In this document: positions 26,248-34,466 of the stretch, in pieces
Position numbering within the stretch: the stretch's first letter is position 1
Layout of the letters: each line of letters starts with the position of its first letter
Program-made: the position numbers and the translations under genes
The notes under the pieces: generated by a model
The model's database searches: none
Told to the model about the DNA's origin: nothing
What the model saw: the letters and a program-made list of their open reading frames with translations, nothing else
Assembly (NCBI GenBank): GCA_015234115.1
Contig: JADFWP010000006.1
Location: forward strand, 21,439-85,438
Direction: 5' to 3'
Source of the DNA: Magnetococcales bacterium
GTDB taxonomy: Bacteria; Pseudomonadota; Magnetococcia; Magnetococcales; Magnetaquicoccaceae
Length of the DNA stretch: 64,000 nt

Positions 26248-26826
26248 ATGAATCACTCGCTGTTTTTCGACGAAGTGCTGCCTTTTCTGCTGCGTTTCGC
26301 GGTGCTGGTGGTTGCGACTCTGGGGGGGGATCTGTTGTTGCATCAATGGCAACTGGTCTGGGTGGGGCGTTATCTGGGGATTCCGGGTACGTTGTTGATT
26401 CTGCTTTCTTTGCTTTATTCCATGCGCAAGCGCGGTGTGATCGATAAGGGCAATCCCCGCTGGTTGCTCAAATGGCATGAGTGGGCCACCTGGATGGGTA
26501 CGCTGATGGTTTTCATCCACGCCGGCGTTCATTTCAATGCCATCCTGCCGTGGCTTGCCACTCTGGCCATGGCGGTCAATGTGGTCAGCGGTCTGGTGGG
26601 GCGTTATCTGCTGGATCGTTCCCGGCGTCAGCTCGCAGCCTGGCGGGTCGAGTTCCAGAACCAGGGGCTGTCGGACGGGGAGGTGGAAAAGGCGTTGTTC
26701 TGGGAGGCGGTCACCTGTGACTGGATGGCCCGGTGGCGTTCGGTTCATTTCCCGATTTCCATGGTTTTCGCGGTACTCGCTTTGGGACACATCGCGGGGA
26801 CGCTGCTGTTCTGGGGGTGGCGATGA
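26248..26826 (+). CDS. small membrane cytochrome b-like protein
   Basis: 192 residues, about five hydrophobic segments. Several histidines lie in or next to them (WLLKWHEW, VFIHAGVHF, RSVHFPIS, LALGHIAGT) and could ligate b-type hemes across the membrane, as in small cytochrome b561-like or ferric-reductase-like subunits. It sits between the flavin/[2Fe-2S] reductase and the ten-heme cytochrome; its stop overlaps the latter's start. The inferred role is to carry electrons through the membrane between these two. No family name can be assigned with certainty. Confidence 0.75.
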   Translation: MNHSLFFDEVLPFLLRFAVLVVATLGGDLLLHQWQLVWVGRYLGIPGTLLILLSLLYSMRKRGVIDKGNPRWLLKWHEWATWMGTLMVFIHAGVHFNAILPWLATLAMAVNVVSGLVGRYLLDRSRRQLAAWRVEFQNQGLSDGEVEKALFWEAVTCDWMARWRSVHFPISMVFAVLALGHIAGTLLFWGWR

Positions 26827-27791
26827 ACCGTCCTGTTTACTGGATTCTGTTGGCCAATCTGGCGGTTGTCGTGGTCCTGGTGTGGTTCCATCCCCAGTTG
26901 ATGCTGGCGCCGGGGGGGCTGATCGCCGGGCATCGCGGGTTGGAGCGGGATTGCCTGGCATGCCACGCCCTGGGGCGCGGGGCTGCTTCGGACAAGTGCG
27001 TGGCCTGCCACAAGGTCGATTCCATCGGCGTGCTGACTTCCAAAGGGGTGGCGCTGACCAACCGCAAGAACAAGACGCCGTTTCATCAGAAATTGAGCGG
27101 TCAGGATTGTGTGGCCTGTCACGGGGATCATGCGGGCGTGGCGAAATTCCGCAGCAGTCAGCGTTTTTCTCATCCTCTGCTCGATGCGGCCACGCGGGAG
27201 GGGTGTTCGTCGTGTCACAAGCGACCCGGCGACGGGTTGCATCGGCAGGTTCCGGAGCAGTGCAGCCAGTGTCACACCGTGGAGGGCTGGAAACCGGCCC
27301 GGTTCAATCATGATCAACTGACCGCGTTGCAGCGGGAAGGGTGCGGCAGTTGTCACCAGTCCAAAGCCCCCACCGATGGTGTGCATCGTCAGGCGGGCGG
27401 GCAGTGCGGCCGCTGTCATACCCTCGCGCGCTGGAAACCGGCCACCTTCGATCATCGCAAATTTTTCGCCTTTGATCGAAATCACGAGACCAAGTGTGCC
27501 ACCTGCCATCCTTCGGATGATTATCGCAACTATACCTGTTATGGCTGCCACGAACACACCCAGGGGAAGATCCGCAAGGAGCATCTGGAGGAGGGGATCC
27601 GGGATTTCGAGCGTTGCGTGTTGTGTCATCGCAATGCCAACGAGGATGATGCCAAGGCGTTGTGGCGTTCCGGTCGCTGGCGCGAGGGGGTTGCGGGCGC
27701 TCCGGCCTTGAGCGGATCGCCCCTGGAGACCCCTCTGCCGCGCTCTGACCGTTCCAAACGCCACGAAGGACGGGAGGATCATGGGGATTAG
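26823..27791 (+). CDS. membrane-anchored decaheme c-type cytochrome
   Basis: 322 residues from ATG 26823, overlapping the previous stop (ATGA). A single N-terminal hydrophobic helix (~6-23) anchors it with the rest in the periplasm. Ten CxxCH motifs begin at residues 44, 59, 96, 128, 147, 174, 195, 225, 239 and 265. Spare histidines (for example FSHPLL, FNHDQL, FDHRKF) can serve as distal ligands, as in class III / cytochrome c7-like multiheme proteins. The middle has two similar blocks (QCSQCHTVEGWKPARFNH and QCGRCHTLARWKPATFDH), an internal duplication. It would accept electrons from the membrane cytochrome. The acceptor beyond it is unknown; no outer-membrane conduit gene is nearby. Confidence 0.92.
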   Translation: MNRPVYWILLANLAVVVVLVWFHPQLMLAPGGLIAGHRGLERDCLACHALGRGAASDKCVACHKVDSIGVLTSKGVALTNRKNKTPFHQKLSGQDCVACHGDHAGVAKFRSSQRFSHPLLDAATREGCSSCHKRPGDGLHRQVPEQCSQCHTVEGWKPARFNHDQLTALQREGCGSCHQSKAPTDGVHRQAGGQCGRCHTLARWKPATFDHRKFFAFDRNHETKCATCHPSDDYRNYTCYGCHEHTQGKIRKEHLEEGIRDFERCVLCHRNANEDDAKALWRSGRWREGVAGAPALSGSPLETPLPRSDRSKRHEGREDHGD

Positions 27792-27966
27792 CGCGCGGAT
27801 ACAGGCAAAGCCACGATCTGGATCTGGTTCGCCGACAGGGTGGAAACTCAGGGTGACTGGAGCCGTGGCGCCTGTTCCATCCGCATTGTAGCTCAGCGCA
27901 CCTGTCCCAGTATTGAAGAGAAAAACGTTGGGTCGCGGTATTGGCGGTGCCGGTACTGCTGGCGCG
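27788..27966 (-). pseudogene. decayed C-terminus of an RTX (hemolysin-type) protein
   Basis: Read on the minus strand, this segment translates to ASSTGTANTATQRF, then after a one-base shift FLFNTGTGALSYNADGTG, then after a second shift VSTLSANQIQIVA and a stop at 27788-27790. These pieces align in order with the intact C-terminus of the RTX protein at 46509-50816 (ASSTGRATAATQRFLFNTS, YDPDGNG, VTNLTASQILMVA). The first shift falls in a run of five A (27921-27925). The stop overlaps that of the convergent cytochrome gene. Nothing of the rest of an RTX gene remains; the Rpn gene begins 45 bases further on. Confidence 0.75.
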
Positions 27967-28010
27967 ATCAGGCAGCGGATTTTTTCATGGTTGGGTCATT
28001 TGGGGCAGAG

Positions 28011-28982
28011 TCATGGCCGGTTGGCGAAGAGTTCGTCCAGAGATTGGGCTTCCAGGATGCGAAGGCTCCACGTCTCCAGGGCGGGCGGTTCGGCTTTGGC
28101 AATGGCTTCGCTGGCCCAGGCAGGGAGCGCACCGAAACGGCGTTGCAATTGACGGATCAGGATTTTGGCTTCGCCTCTCTGCTCGCCTCTCTGTTCGCCG
28201 ATCTGGATGCCTCTCTGTTCGCCAATGATTTCTCCCTCTATCTTGCCTGCAACCCAGGTAGACTCCACCATGCTTGCCTGAAAGTGCAAATCCTCCTGAT
28301 ACCGCTCGTAGGCGTTCCGTTCCTCTTCCGAGAGTCTCAGGATATCCAGAACCTCTTTGGCTTTTTTCAATCCACGGGCAGTGAAATTTTCGCGGATTTC
28401 GGCATTCTTGAGGAAATAGATCCATTCATCCAGGGGATCGCGCGCCACATCGTTGAAGCGACTGACCTTGATCAGATAAAGTTCTGGAAAGATGTCTTGA
28501 ATGGTCTGACGATTGAACATTTTTTTCTGGCCCTCGTTCAAAAGCAATTCCTCTTGCGTGTGCAAGCCTTTGAACGATGTGGTGCCATGGTACACATAAT
28601 CACTCCCTGCGCCGAGATCAAAGTAGAGAATGCTGATGGAAATGACTTTTTGAATTTTTGCATAGGGATCACCTTCACGCATATGTTCCGTGATCGTCTT
28701 GGCGACCCCATAAATCATTCGTTGCAGGTAATCATATTCGCGTTCGTATTGCAGTTCGATCAGGATGATTTCGCCCTGGGTGTTTCTGATTTTCATGTCC
28801 ACTCGATTGTATTTATCGAGAGGATCTTCTTTGTTGCTTTCGCTTTCCAACAGTTCAACGATCTGCACGTCGGTCATGAGGAGTTCGCTCAGAAGACCTT
28901 CCAGGACATCGAAGTTGGCTTTGCTGCGCAGCAGTCGTTTCAAGGCCCAGTCAAAGGAGATCAGAGAGCGATGCCTTTTCAT
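28011..28982 (-). CDS. Rpn/PD-(D/E)XK family nuclease (transposase-like)
   Basis: 323 residues from ATG 28982 (a TTG two codons earlier is in frame; AAGGAA lies upstream). The N-terminal half is the PD-(D/E)XK fold of Rpn/PDDEXK_2 proteins: SFDWALKRLLRSKANF, then catalytic VDMKIRN and ILIELQYE. The middle has the family's helical region, and the tail has a GEQRG-type repeat stretch before a RRFGALP helix. Rpn proteins are recombination-promoting endonucleases, often annotated as transposases, and are common in multiple copies. Two more occur in this window, one broken. The gene stands alone, divergent from ileS. Confidence 0.9.
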   Translation of the reverse strand: MKRHRSLISFDWALKRLLRSKANFDVLEGLLSELLMTDVQIVELLESESNKEDPLDKYNRVDMKIRNTQGEIILIELQYEREYDYLQRMIYGVAKTITEHMREGDPYAKIQKVISISILYFDLGAGSDYVYHGTTSFKGLHTQEELLLNEGQKKMFNRQTIQDIFPELYLIKVSRFNDVARDPLDEWIYFLKNAEIRENFTARGLKKAKEVLDILRLSEEERNAYERYQEDLHFQASMVESTWVAGKIEGEIIGEQRGIQIGEQRGEQRGEAKILIRQLQRRFGALPAWASEAIAKAEPPALETWSLRILEAQSLDELFANRP

Positions 28983-29408
28983 CTTCAAGTTCCTTGTTGG
29001 AAGGTCAGGGTATGCTCTGTGCAGGATTATGGCAGGTTATATTGTACAATTTTATTCTCTCATGAGAATCGATCATGATGCAACGTGAAAATTTTTACTG
29101 ACCTGCCAGTTCTGTCAGCCTTGCATCCCGCCTGAACAGGGACGCCAGGGTGAAATGCCATTGCATCTGAAATGGATATGTCTGTCAGATCAATGAGTTG
29201 TCAATGAATGGTGGTGTCTGTGAAGTTTTCAACCTGTTGAATTTACAGGTTTTTATCCTCAAATGCGATTGCCCTGGCCAGGATGTGATGTTTGGCTTGC
29301 CGGACGCGCGGTTTGTGCTAAACTGATACTTTTTGAACGGAAACCCGGATCGCCGCCGATTGCGGATGGATCGCGCGGGGAGCATGGATTTACAAGGAGT
29401 GTCAGGAC
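28983..29408. other. 426-base intergenic region between rpn and ileS
   Basis: This divergent spacer is more AT-rich than its surroundings, especially 29020-29260. I see no gene, tRNA or repeat in it. It holds a possible ileS promoter near 29298-29325. Confidence 0.6.
29298..29325 (+). promoter_or_regulatory. possible sigma-70-type promoter of the ileS operon
   Basis: TTGCCG and TAAACT are separated by 16 bases and lie about 85 bases upstream of the ileS start. The match to the consensus is only partial. Confidence 0.35.
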
Positions 29409-32255
29409 GTGGATTACAAAGATACCGTGCAGTTGCCGGTCACCCCATTTCCCATGCGGGCGGATCTGCCCGCGAGCGAACCGGCGATTCTGGCGCGCTG
29501 GGAGAGCATGGATCTGCATGCCCGCATGGCCGAGGTGGCAGCCGGCAGACCGCGCTTTGTGCTGCATGACGGCCCGCCCTATGCCAATGGCAATCTGCAC
29601 ATGGGCCATGCGATCAACAAGGTGCTCAAGGATGTGATTCTCAAGGCCCGGCGCATGGAGGGGTTCGATGTCCCCTATGTTCCTGGCTGGGATTGCCATG
29701 GCCTGCCGATTGAAACCAAAGTCGAGGTGGAGCTGAAACAGCAGGGGCTGGACAAGGAATCCATGGATCCGGTGGTGTTCCGGGGCCATTGTCGCGATTA
29801 TGCCCAACGCTGGGTCGATATCCAGCGGGAGGAGTTCAAACGCCTCGGGGTGATCGGCGACTGGAAACATCCCTATCTCACCATGGATTACCGCTTCGAG
29901 GCCGACATTCTGCGCGAGTTGGGGCAGTTTCTGGTCAATGGCGGGCTGTTCAAAGGCGCCAAACCGGTCTACTGGTGCGTCAACGATGTTACGGCCCTGG
30001 CCGAGGCCGAGGTGGAGTACGCGGATCATGTTTCGACCTCGATCCACGTCAAGTTTCCTCTGGCCGGTGACGAAACCCTGGAGGGATTGGAGGGGTCGGG
30101 TGCGGTTTCGGTCGTCATCTGGACCACCACGCCCTGGACCATTCCGGCCAATCTGGCGGTCTGTCTCCATCCGGAGTTGGTCTATGTGGCGGCGCGGATT
30201 CAGGATCCGGGGCGTTGCGCCAACCTGAAGTCCGGCGAAATTCTGATCCTGGCCGAAGGGCTGTGGGAGTCGGCGGTCGATGCCTTTGGCGTGCCCCGTG
30301 CCGGGGTGGAGATTCTGGCCCGTTTTCCGGGTGCGCAACTGGCGGGCAAGCGGTTCCGTCATCCGCTGGTGGAGCGCGATGCGCCGATTCTGCTTGGTCG
30401 TCACGTCACCCTGGAGGCAGGCACGGGATGCGTTCACACCGCGCCCGGCCATGGCCACGAAGACTACGACGTGGGCCGTCGCCATGGCCTGCCGGTTTAT
30501 AATCCAGTGGATGACCGGGGCGTTTTCGAACCCGGCACGCCCCATTTTGCCGGTCAGCACATCTTCAAGGCCAACGACGCGGTGGTGGCGCTGCTGGATG
30601 AAACCGGCGCGCTGCTCGCCCAGGGGCGTCTGACCCACAGCTATCCCCACTGCTGGCGCTGCCACAAGCCGGTGATCATCCGCGCCACTCCCCAGTGGTT
30701 CATCTCCATGGAAAAAAATGGGCTGCGGGAAAAGGCGCTGCAAGAGATCGACCAGACCCGCTGGATTCCGGCCTGGGGGCGCGACCGGATCTACAACATG
30801 GTTGCGGTCCGTCCGGACTGGTGCGTGTCGCGGCAACGCTCCTGGGGGGTGCCGATTGCGGTGATCCGCTGCCAGGAGTGCAGTCGGGTGGTATCGGACG
30901 GGGCGGTGTTCGAGAATATCGCCCGGCAGGTGGAACAGCACAGCGCCGATGTCTGGTTCCGGAAAAGCGCAGCCGAGTTCCTGCCCGACGGCTTTGTTTG
31001 TCCGGGATGCGGGAGCAAGGCGTTTCTCAAGGAAAAGGACATTCTCGATGTCTGGTTCGATTCGGGCGTGACCCAGGCGGCGGTTCTGCTGCGTCAGGAT
31101 GCCGGCGGCTGGGGGTTGAGCTGGCCGGCGGATCTCTATCTGGAAGGGTCGGATCAACACCGGGGATGGTTTCATTCCAGCCTGCTCGCTTCGGTCGGCG
31201 TGCGGGGCAAGGCCCCCTACAAGGCGGTGCTGACCCATGGCTTCGTGGTGGATGGCAAGGGACGGAAAATGTCCAAGTCTTTGGGCAATGTCATCGCGCC
31301 AGCCAAGGTGATCCAGCAGTACGGCGCCGATATCTTGCGCATGTGGGTCACGGCAGAGGATTATGCCGGGGATATCCGCATCTCCGACGAGATTCTGAAA
31401 GGGCTTTCCGACGCCTACCGCCGCATTCGGAACACGTTGCGCTTTCTGCTCGGCAATCTGGCCGGGTTTGACCTGGAAAACGATGGCGTTCCCCTGGAGC
31501 GGATGCCGGAACTCGACCGTTGGGCCTTGCATCAGCTCCACGGGTTGATTGCGGACGTGCGCGGCGCTTATGATGAATACGCTTTCCATCGCGTCTATCA
31601 GGATATCCATTATTTCTGCGCCGTGGATATGGGAGCGTTTTATCTGGACGTGCTCAAGGATCGCCTTTATTGTGAGGGGGCGCGTTCGGTCGAGCGGCGG
31701 TCGGCCCAGACCGTGCTGGCCCGGATTCTGGAAGCCGTCACCCGGTTGATGGCGCCGATCCTGTCGTTCACCGCCGAGGAGGTCTGGACCCACATGCCTG
31801 GCGACCGGACGGAATCGGTGCATCTTGCGCTGTTTTCCGAGGCGGATGCCCGCTGGCACGATGAGGCCCTGGCCTCGCGCTGGAAAACGCTTCGCAAGGT
31901 GCGGGCGGCGGCCTATCGGGTGCTGGAGATCGAGCGTCGGGAAAAACGGCTCGGCACCTTCCTGGAGGCGGCGCTCACCTTGTATGCCGAAGGGGAGTTG
32001 CTGGCATTGCTGCAATCGGTGGAGGAATTGCACCGGATTTTCATCGTTTCGGCGGTGACGGTGCGTCCGTTGGCCGAGGCGCCGGCAGCTCTGGAGAGCG
32101 ATGGCGAGGTCGAAGGGTTGAAAATCGCCATTGCCCGTGCCGGTGGCGCCAAGTGCGTGCGCTGCTGGAACTGGGAACCGACTCTGGGCGTGGGCGGGGA
32201 GGAGGTGCTCTGTCCCCGGTGTCGCGCGGTGATCACTGCGGCGGGTCTCTCCTGA
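29409..32255 (+). CDS. ileS: isoleucyl-tRNA synthetase
   Basis: 948 residues, the usual bacterial length. It charges tRNA-Ile in the cytosol. The class I signature HMGH starts at residue 64 in NGNLHMGHAINKVLKD, the KMSKS loop is KMSKSLGN at Lys620, and the C-terminal zinc-binding CVRCWNW...CPRC is present. The start is GTG 29409 with AAGGAG nine bases upstream. It heads the chain ileS-lspA-lipoprotein-M16-M16, an order common in Alphaproteobacteria. The stop overlaps the lspA start (TGATG). Confidence 0.98.
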   Translation: MDYKDTVQLPVTPFPMRADLPASEPAILARWESMDLHARMAEVAAGRPRFVLHDGPPYANGNLHMGHAINKVLKDVILKARRMEGFDVPYVPGWDCHGLPIETKVEVELKQQGLDKESMDPVVFRGHCRDYAQRWVDIQREEFKRLGVIGDWKHPYLTMDYRFEADILRELGQFLVNGGLFKGAKPVYWCVNDVTALAEAEVEYADHVSTSIHVKFPLAGDETLEGLEGSGAVSVVIWTTTPWTIPANLAVCLHPELVYVAARIQDPGRCANLKSGEILILAEGLWESAVDAFGVPRAGVEILARFPGAQLAGKRFRHPLVERDAPILLGRHVTLEAGTGCVHTAPGHGHEDYDVGRRHGLPVYNPVDDRGVFEPGTPHFAGQHIFKANDAVVALLDETGALLAQGRLTHSYPHCWRCHKPVIIRATPQWFISMEKNGLREKALQEIDQTRWIPAWGRDRIYNMVAVRPDWCVSRQRSWGVPIAVIRCQECSRVVSDGAVFENIARQVEQHSADVWFRKSAAEFLPDGFVCPGCGSKAFLKEKDILDVWFDSGVTQAAVLLRQDAGGWGLSWPADLYLEGSDQHRGWFHSSLLASVGVRGKAPYKAVLTHGFVVDGKGRKMSKSLGNVIAPAKVIQQYGADILRMWVTAEDYAGDIRISDEILKGLSDAYRRIRNTLRFLLGNLAGFDLENDGVPLERMPELDRWALHQLHGLIADVRGAYDEYAFHRVYQDIHYFCAVDMGAFYLDVLKDRLYCEGARSVERRSAQTVLARILEAVTRLMAPILSFTAEEVWTHMPGDRTESVHLALFSEADARWHDEALASRWKTLRKVRAAAYRVLEIERREKRLGTFLEAALTLYAEGELLALLQSVEELHRIFIVSAVTVRPLAEAPAALESDGEVEGLKIAIARAGGAKCVRCWNWEPTLGVGGEEVLCPRCRAVITAAGLS

Positions 32256-32758
32256 TGTCGGCTGCGCCTGGCGGATGGTGGAGCCTGCGTTTGGGCGCGG
32301 GCCTGTTGTTGGGGGCGGTGGTCTTCGGGCTGGATCAATGGAGCAAGGAGATCGCCTCGCTGGAACTGGCCCGTCAGGGGATCACGCTGCTGCCGGGTTT
32401 TTTCGATCTGGTGCTGGTGCATAACGTCGGGGCCGCTTTTGGACTGTTCACGGAGATGCAGGCCGACTACCGGGTCTATTTTTTGTCGGGCGTGGCGGTG
32501 GTGGCCTCCGTGGTCATCCTCACGATGCTGCGAACCGCCCGCAGCGGGGTGCTGGTGACGGGATTGGGGTTGCTTTTGGGCGGGGCTTTGGGCAATCTCA
32601 GCGACCGCATCCGTTTTGGATGGGTGGTGGACTTTTTGTATTTCCACTGGCATGATCTCTCCTTTCCGGTGTTCAATCTGGCCGACTGCGCCATCAGCGC
32701 GGGGGTGGGGTTGTTGTTGCTCGATCAACTGATTCTGTCGGACTCTTCCGATCTGTGA
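32255..32758 (+). CDS. lspA: lipoprotein signal peptidase (signal peptidase II)
   Basis: 167 residues with four membrane segments. The catalytic aspartates are in GNLSDRIRFGWVVDFLYFH and FNLADCAISAG, and the VLVHNVGAAFGLF motif is conserved. It cleaves lipoprotein precursors before the lipid-modified cysteine in the inner membrane. The ATG at 32255 overlaps the ileS stop; the open frame upstream of it is only ileS read in another frame. The next gene encodes a lipoprotein, an obvious substrate. Confidence 0.97.
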   Translation: MSAAPGGWWSLRLGAGLLLGAVVFGLDQWSKEIASLELARQGITLLPGFFDLVLVHNVGAAFGLFTEMQADYRVYFLSGVAVVASVVILTMLRTARSGVLVTGLGLLLGGALGNLSDRIRFGWVVDFLYFHWHDLSFPVFNLADCAISAGVGLLLLDQLILSDSSDL

Positions 32759-32766
32759 GGCCATCC

Positions 32767-33129
32767 ATGAAAAAAACAAGTGGGTTCAATCGGCCGTTTC
32801 TGGCCCTGCTGGCACTGTTGCCCCTGGCCGGATGTTCGAGCAATTTCGTTTTGCCTTGGGAGGTGAACCAGTTGGATCCCAGTCAGGTCGCCACCCGCGA
32901 ACCGCTGGAGATTCCGCCGGATCTCGACGTGCTGCCCAGCCGTGAAGCGCCCGACGAGCCGGGCGTGGGACGGATCACCGCACCCCGCGATGAGGTTGCC
33001 CCCTTGTCGGCCCGCTCGATTCTCTTCAAGACCCCGGCTGGCAAAGCCGACAATGAGGTTAAACCTCTGGGGCGCGAGGAGCAGGAACGGCTGCCGGGCT
33101 GGCTTGGCTCCGGGCGCGGTGGGCGATGA
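32767..33129 (+). CDS. small outer-membrane lipoprotein (DUF3035/BamF-like)
   Basis: 120 residues from ATG 32767. A signal peptide ends in the lipobox LAGC, so the mature protein starts with a lipidated Cys. The proline-rich part REPLEIPPDLDVLPSR resembles the DUF3035 family of alphaproteobacterial lipoproteins, one of which (BamF) belongs to the outer-membrane barrel assembly complex. The location after lspA is the usual one for that family. The remainder is low in secondary structure. The BamF link is from memory of the family and should be treated as a suggestion. Confidence 0.7.
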   Translation: MKKTSGFNRPFLALLALLPLAGCSSNFVLPWEVNQLDPSQVATREPLEIPPDLDVLPSREAPDEPGVGRITAPRDEVAPLSARSILFKTPAGKADNEVKPLGREEQERLPGWLGSGRGGR

Positions 33130-34466
33130 TGAGGATGTGGCCTCCCCGGATATCGGGTTGGGTGGTGTTGGCGCTGCTGCTGGCGGGGATGAACCCGGCC
33201 TGGGCGCTGGAAAACCGGGAGTTCCGGCTGGATAATGGCCTGAAGGTGATCCTGGCGCGCGAGGCCAAGGCTCCGGTGGTCATCACCCAGGTCTGGTATC
33301 GGGTCGGTTCTGCCGACGAACAACCCGGCAAGGGTGGATTGGCTCACATGCTGGAACACATGATGTTCCAGGGCACCGAGAGCGTGCCTCCGGAGGAGTT
33401 CAGCAAACGGATCGCGCGGGAAGGGGGGGAGGACAACGCCTCCACCACCAGCGATTATACCATGTATTACATCAAACTCTCCTCGGACCGGATCGAATTG
33501 GCGCTCAGCCTGGAGGCCGACCGGATGCGTGGCCTGAAACTGGCCGAAGAGGAGTTCACCTCGGAAAATCTCGTGGTGCGGGAAGAGCGGCGCGTGCGCA
33601 CCGATGGCGATCCCAATCAGCGCATGCTGGAACGGTATCGCACGCTGGCGTATGGCGATCATCCTTATGGTCGTCCGGTGATCGGCAGCATGGACGAGAT
33701 TGCCGGATTGACGCTGGCAGATCTCAAGAAGTGGTATCAGACCTACTATGCCCCGAACAATGCCACTCTGGTGGTGGTGGGGGATGTGGATCTGGAGGCG
33801 GTCGAGGGGTTGGTGCGGAAATATTTTGCCGGTCTGGCGTCGCAGCCTGCCTTGTCCCGGCCCCGTTTTCCCGCTCTGCCGGAGCGCAAAAAGCCGGAAC
33901 GGCTGGAAATGAGCGACAAGAGCGCCAAATTGCCGATCTGGATGGCCGGGTATGCCGTGCCCAGCATGGCCATGCCGGATGCGGAAGAGGATGCCTTGGC
34001 GCTGGATGTCCTGGCTGTGGTCTTGGGCAGTGGCGGCACCAGCCGGTTGCAGCAGCGTCTGGTGCGTGAGATGGGCGTGGCGGTTTCGGCTTCGGCTTCG
34101 TACAGTGGATTCTCCTTGAGCTGGGAGCTGTTTTCCCTTTCGGCCATGCCCAAGCTCGGTGCCGATCTGCAAGAGCTGGAAAAGGCCATGCTGGGTGAGG
34201 TGGAGCGGTTGATCAAAGAACCGGTGGGCGAGCGCGAATTGGAAAAGGCTCGCAACGGTCTGATTGCCGAACAGGTTTATGCCCTGGACTCCATTGACCG
34301 GATTGCCTGGATCATTGGCCGCATGAGCCTGAACGATCTGAACTGGCGGATGCTGCTGGATGACTATCCCGAGCGGGTGCGGCGCGTGACCCCTGAGCGT
34401 TTGCAACAGGTGGCCGCCAAATATCTGCGTCCGGAGCGTCTGACCGTGGGGATATTGAAGCCATGA
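33126..34466 (+). CDS. M16 (pitrilysin) family zinc peptidase, catalytic
   Basis: 446 residues with a signal peptide (core WVVLALLLAGM, cleavage after WAL or ALE). The inverted zinc motif HxxEH is intact at His74-Met-Leu-Glu77-His78 (GLAHMLEHMMFQGT), with the downstream glutamate region NLVVREERR, so it should be an active periplasmic metallopeptidase. It overlaps the lipoprotein stop (ATGA) and the start of the second M16 gene (ATGA at 34463). The pair probably forms a two-subunit enzyme like mitochondrial processing peptidase. Confidence 0.95.
   Translation: MMRMWPPRISGWVVLALLLAGMNPAWALENREFRLDNGLKVILAREAKAPVVITQVWYRVGSADEQPGKGGLAHMLEHMMFQGTESVPPEEFSKRIAREGGEDNASTTSDYTMYYIKLSSDRIELALSLEADRMRGLKLAEEEFTSENLVVREERRVRTDGDPNQRMLERYRTLAYGDHPYGRPVIGSMDEIAGLTLADLKKWYQTYYAPNNATLVVVGDVDLEAVEGLVRKYFAGLASQPALSRPRFPALPERKKPERLEMSDKSAKLPIWMAGYAVPSMAMPDAEEDALALDVLAVVLGSGGTSRLQQRLVREMGVAVSASASYSGFSLSWELFSLSAMPKLGADLQELEKAMLGEVERLIKEPVGERELEKARNGLIAEQVYALDSIDRIAWIIGRMSLNDLNWRMLLDDYPERVRRVTPERLQQVAAKYLRPERLTVGILKP

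Noticed and set aside
27840..29078. 412-codon plus-strand frame
   Set aside because: It is the complement of the Rpn gene, whose catalytic motifs and ribosome site show the minus strand is coding.
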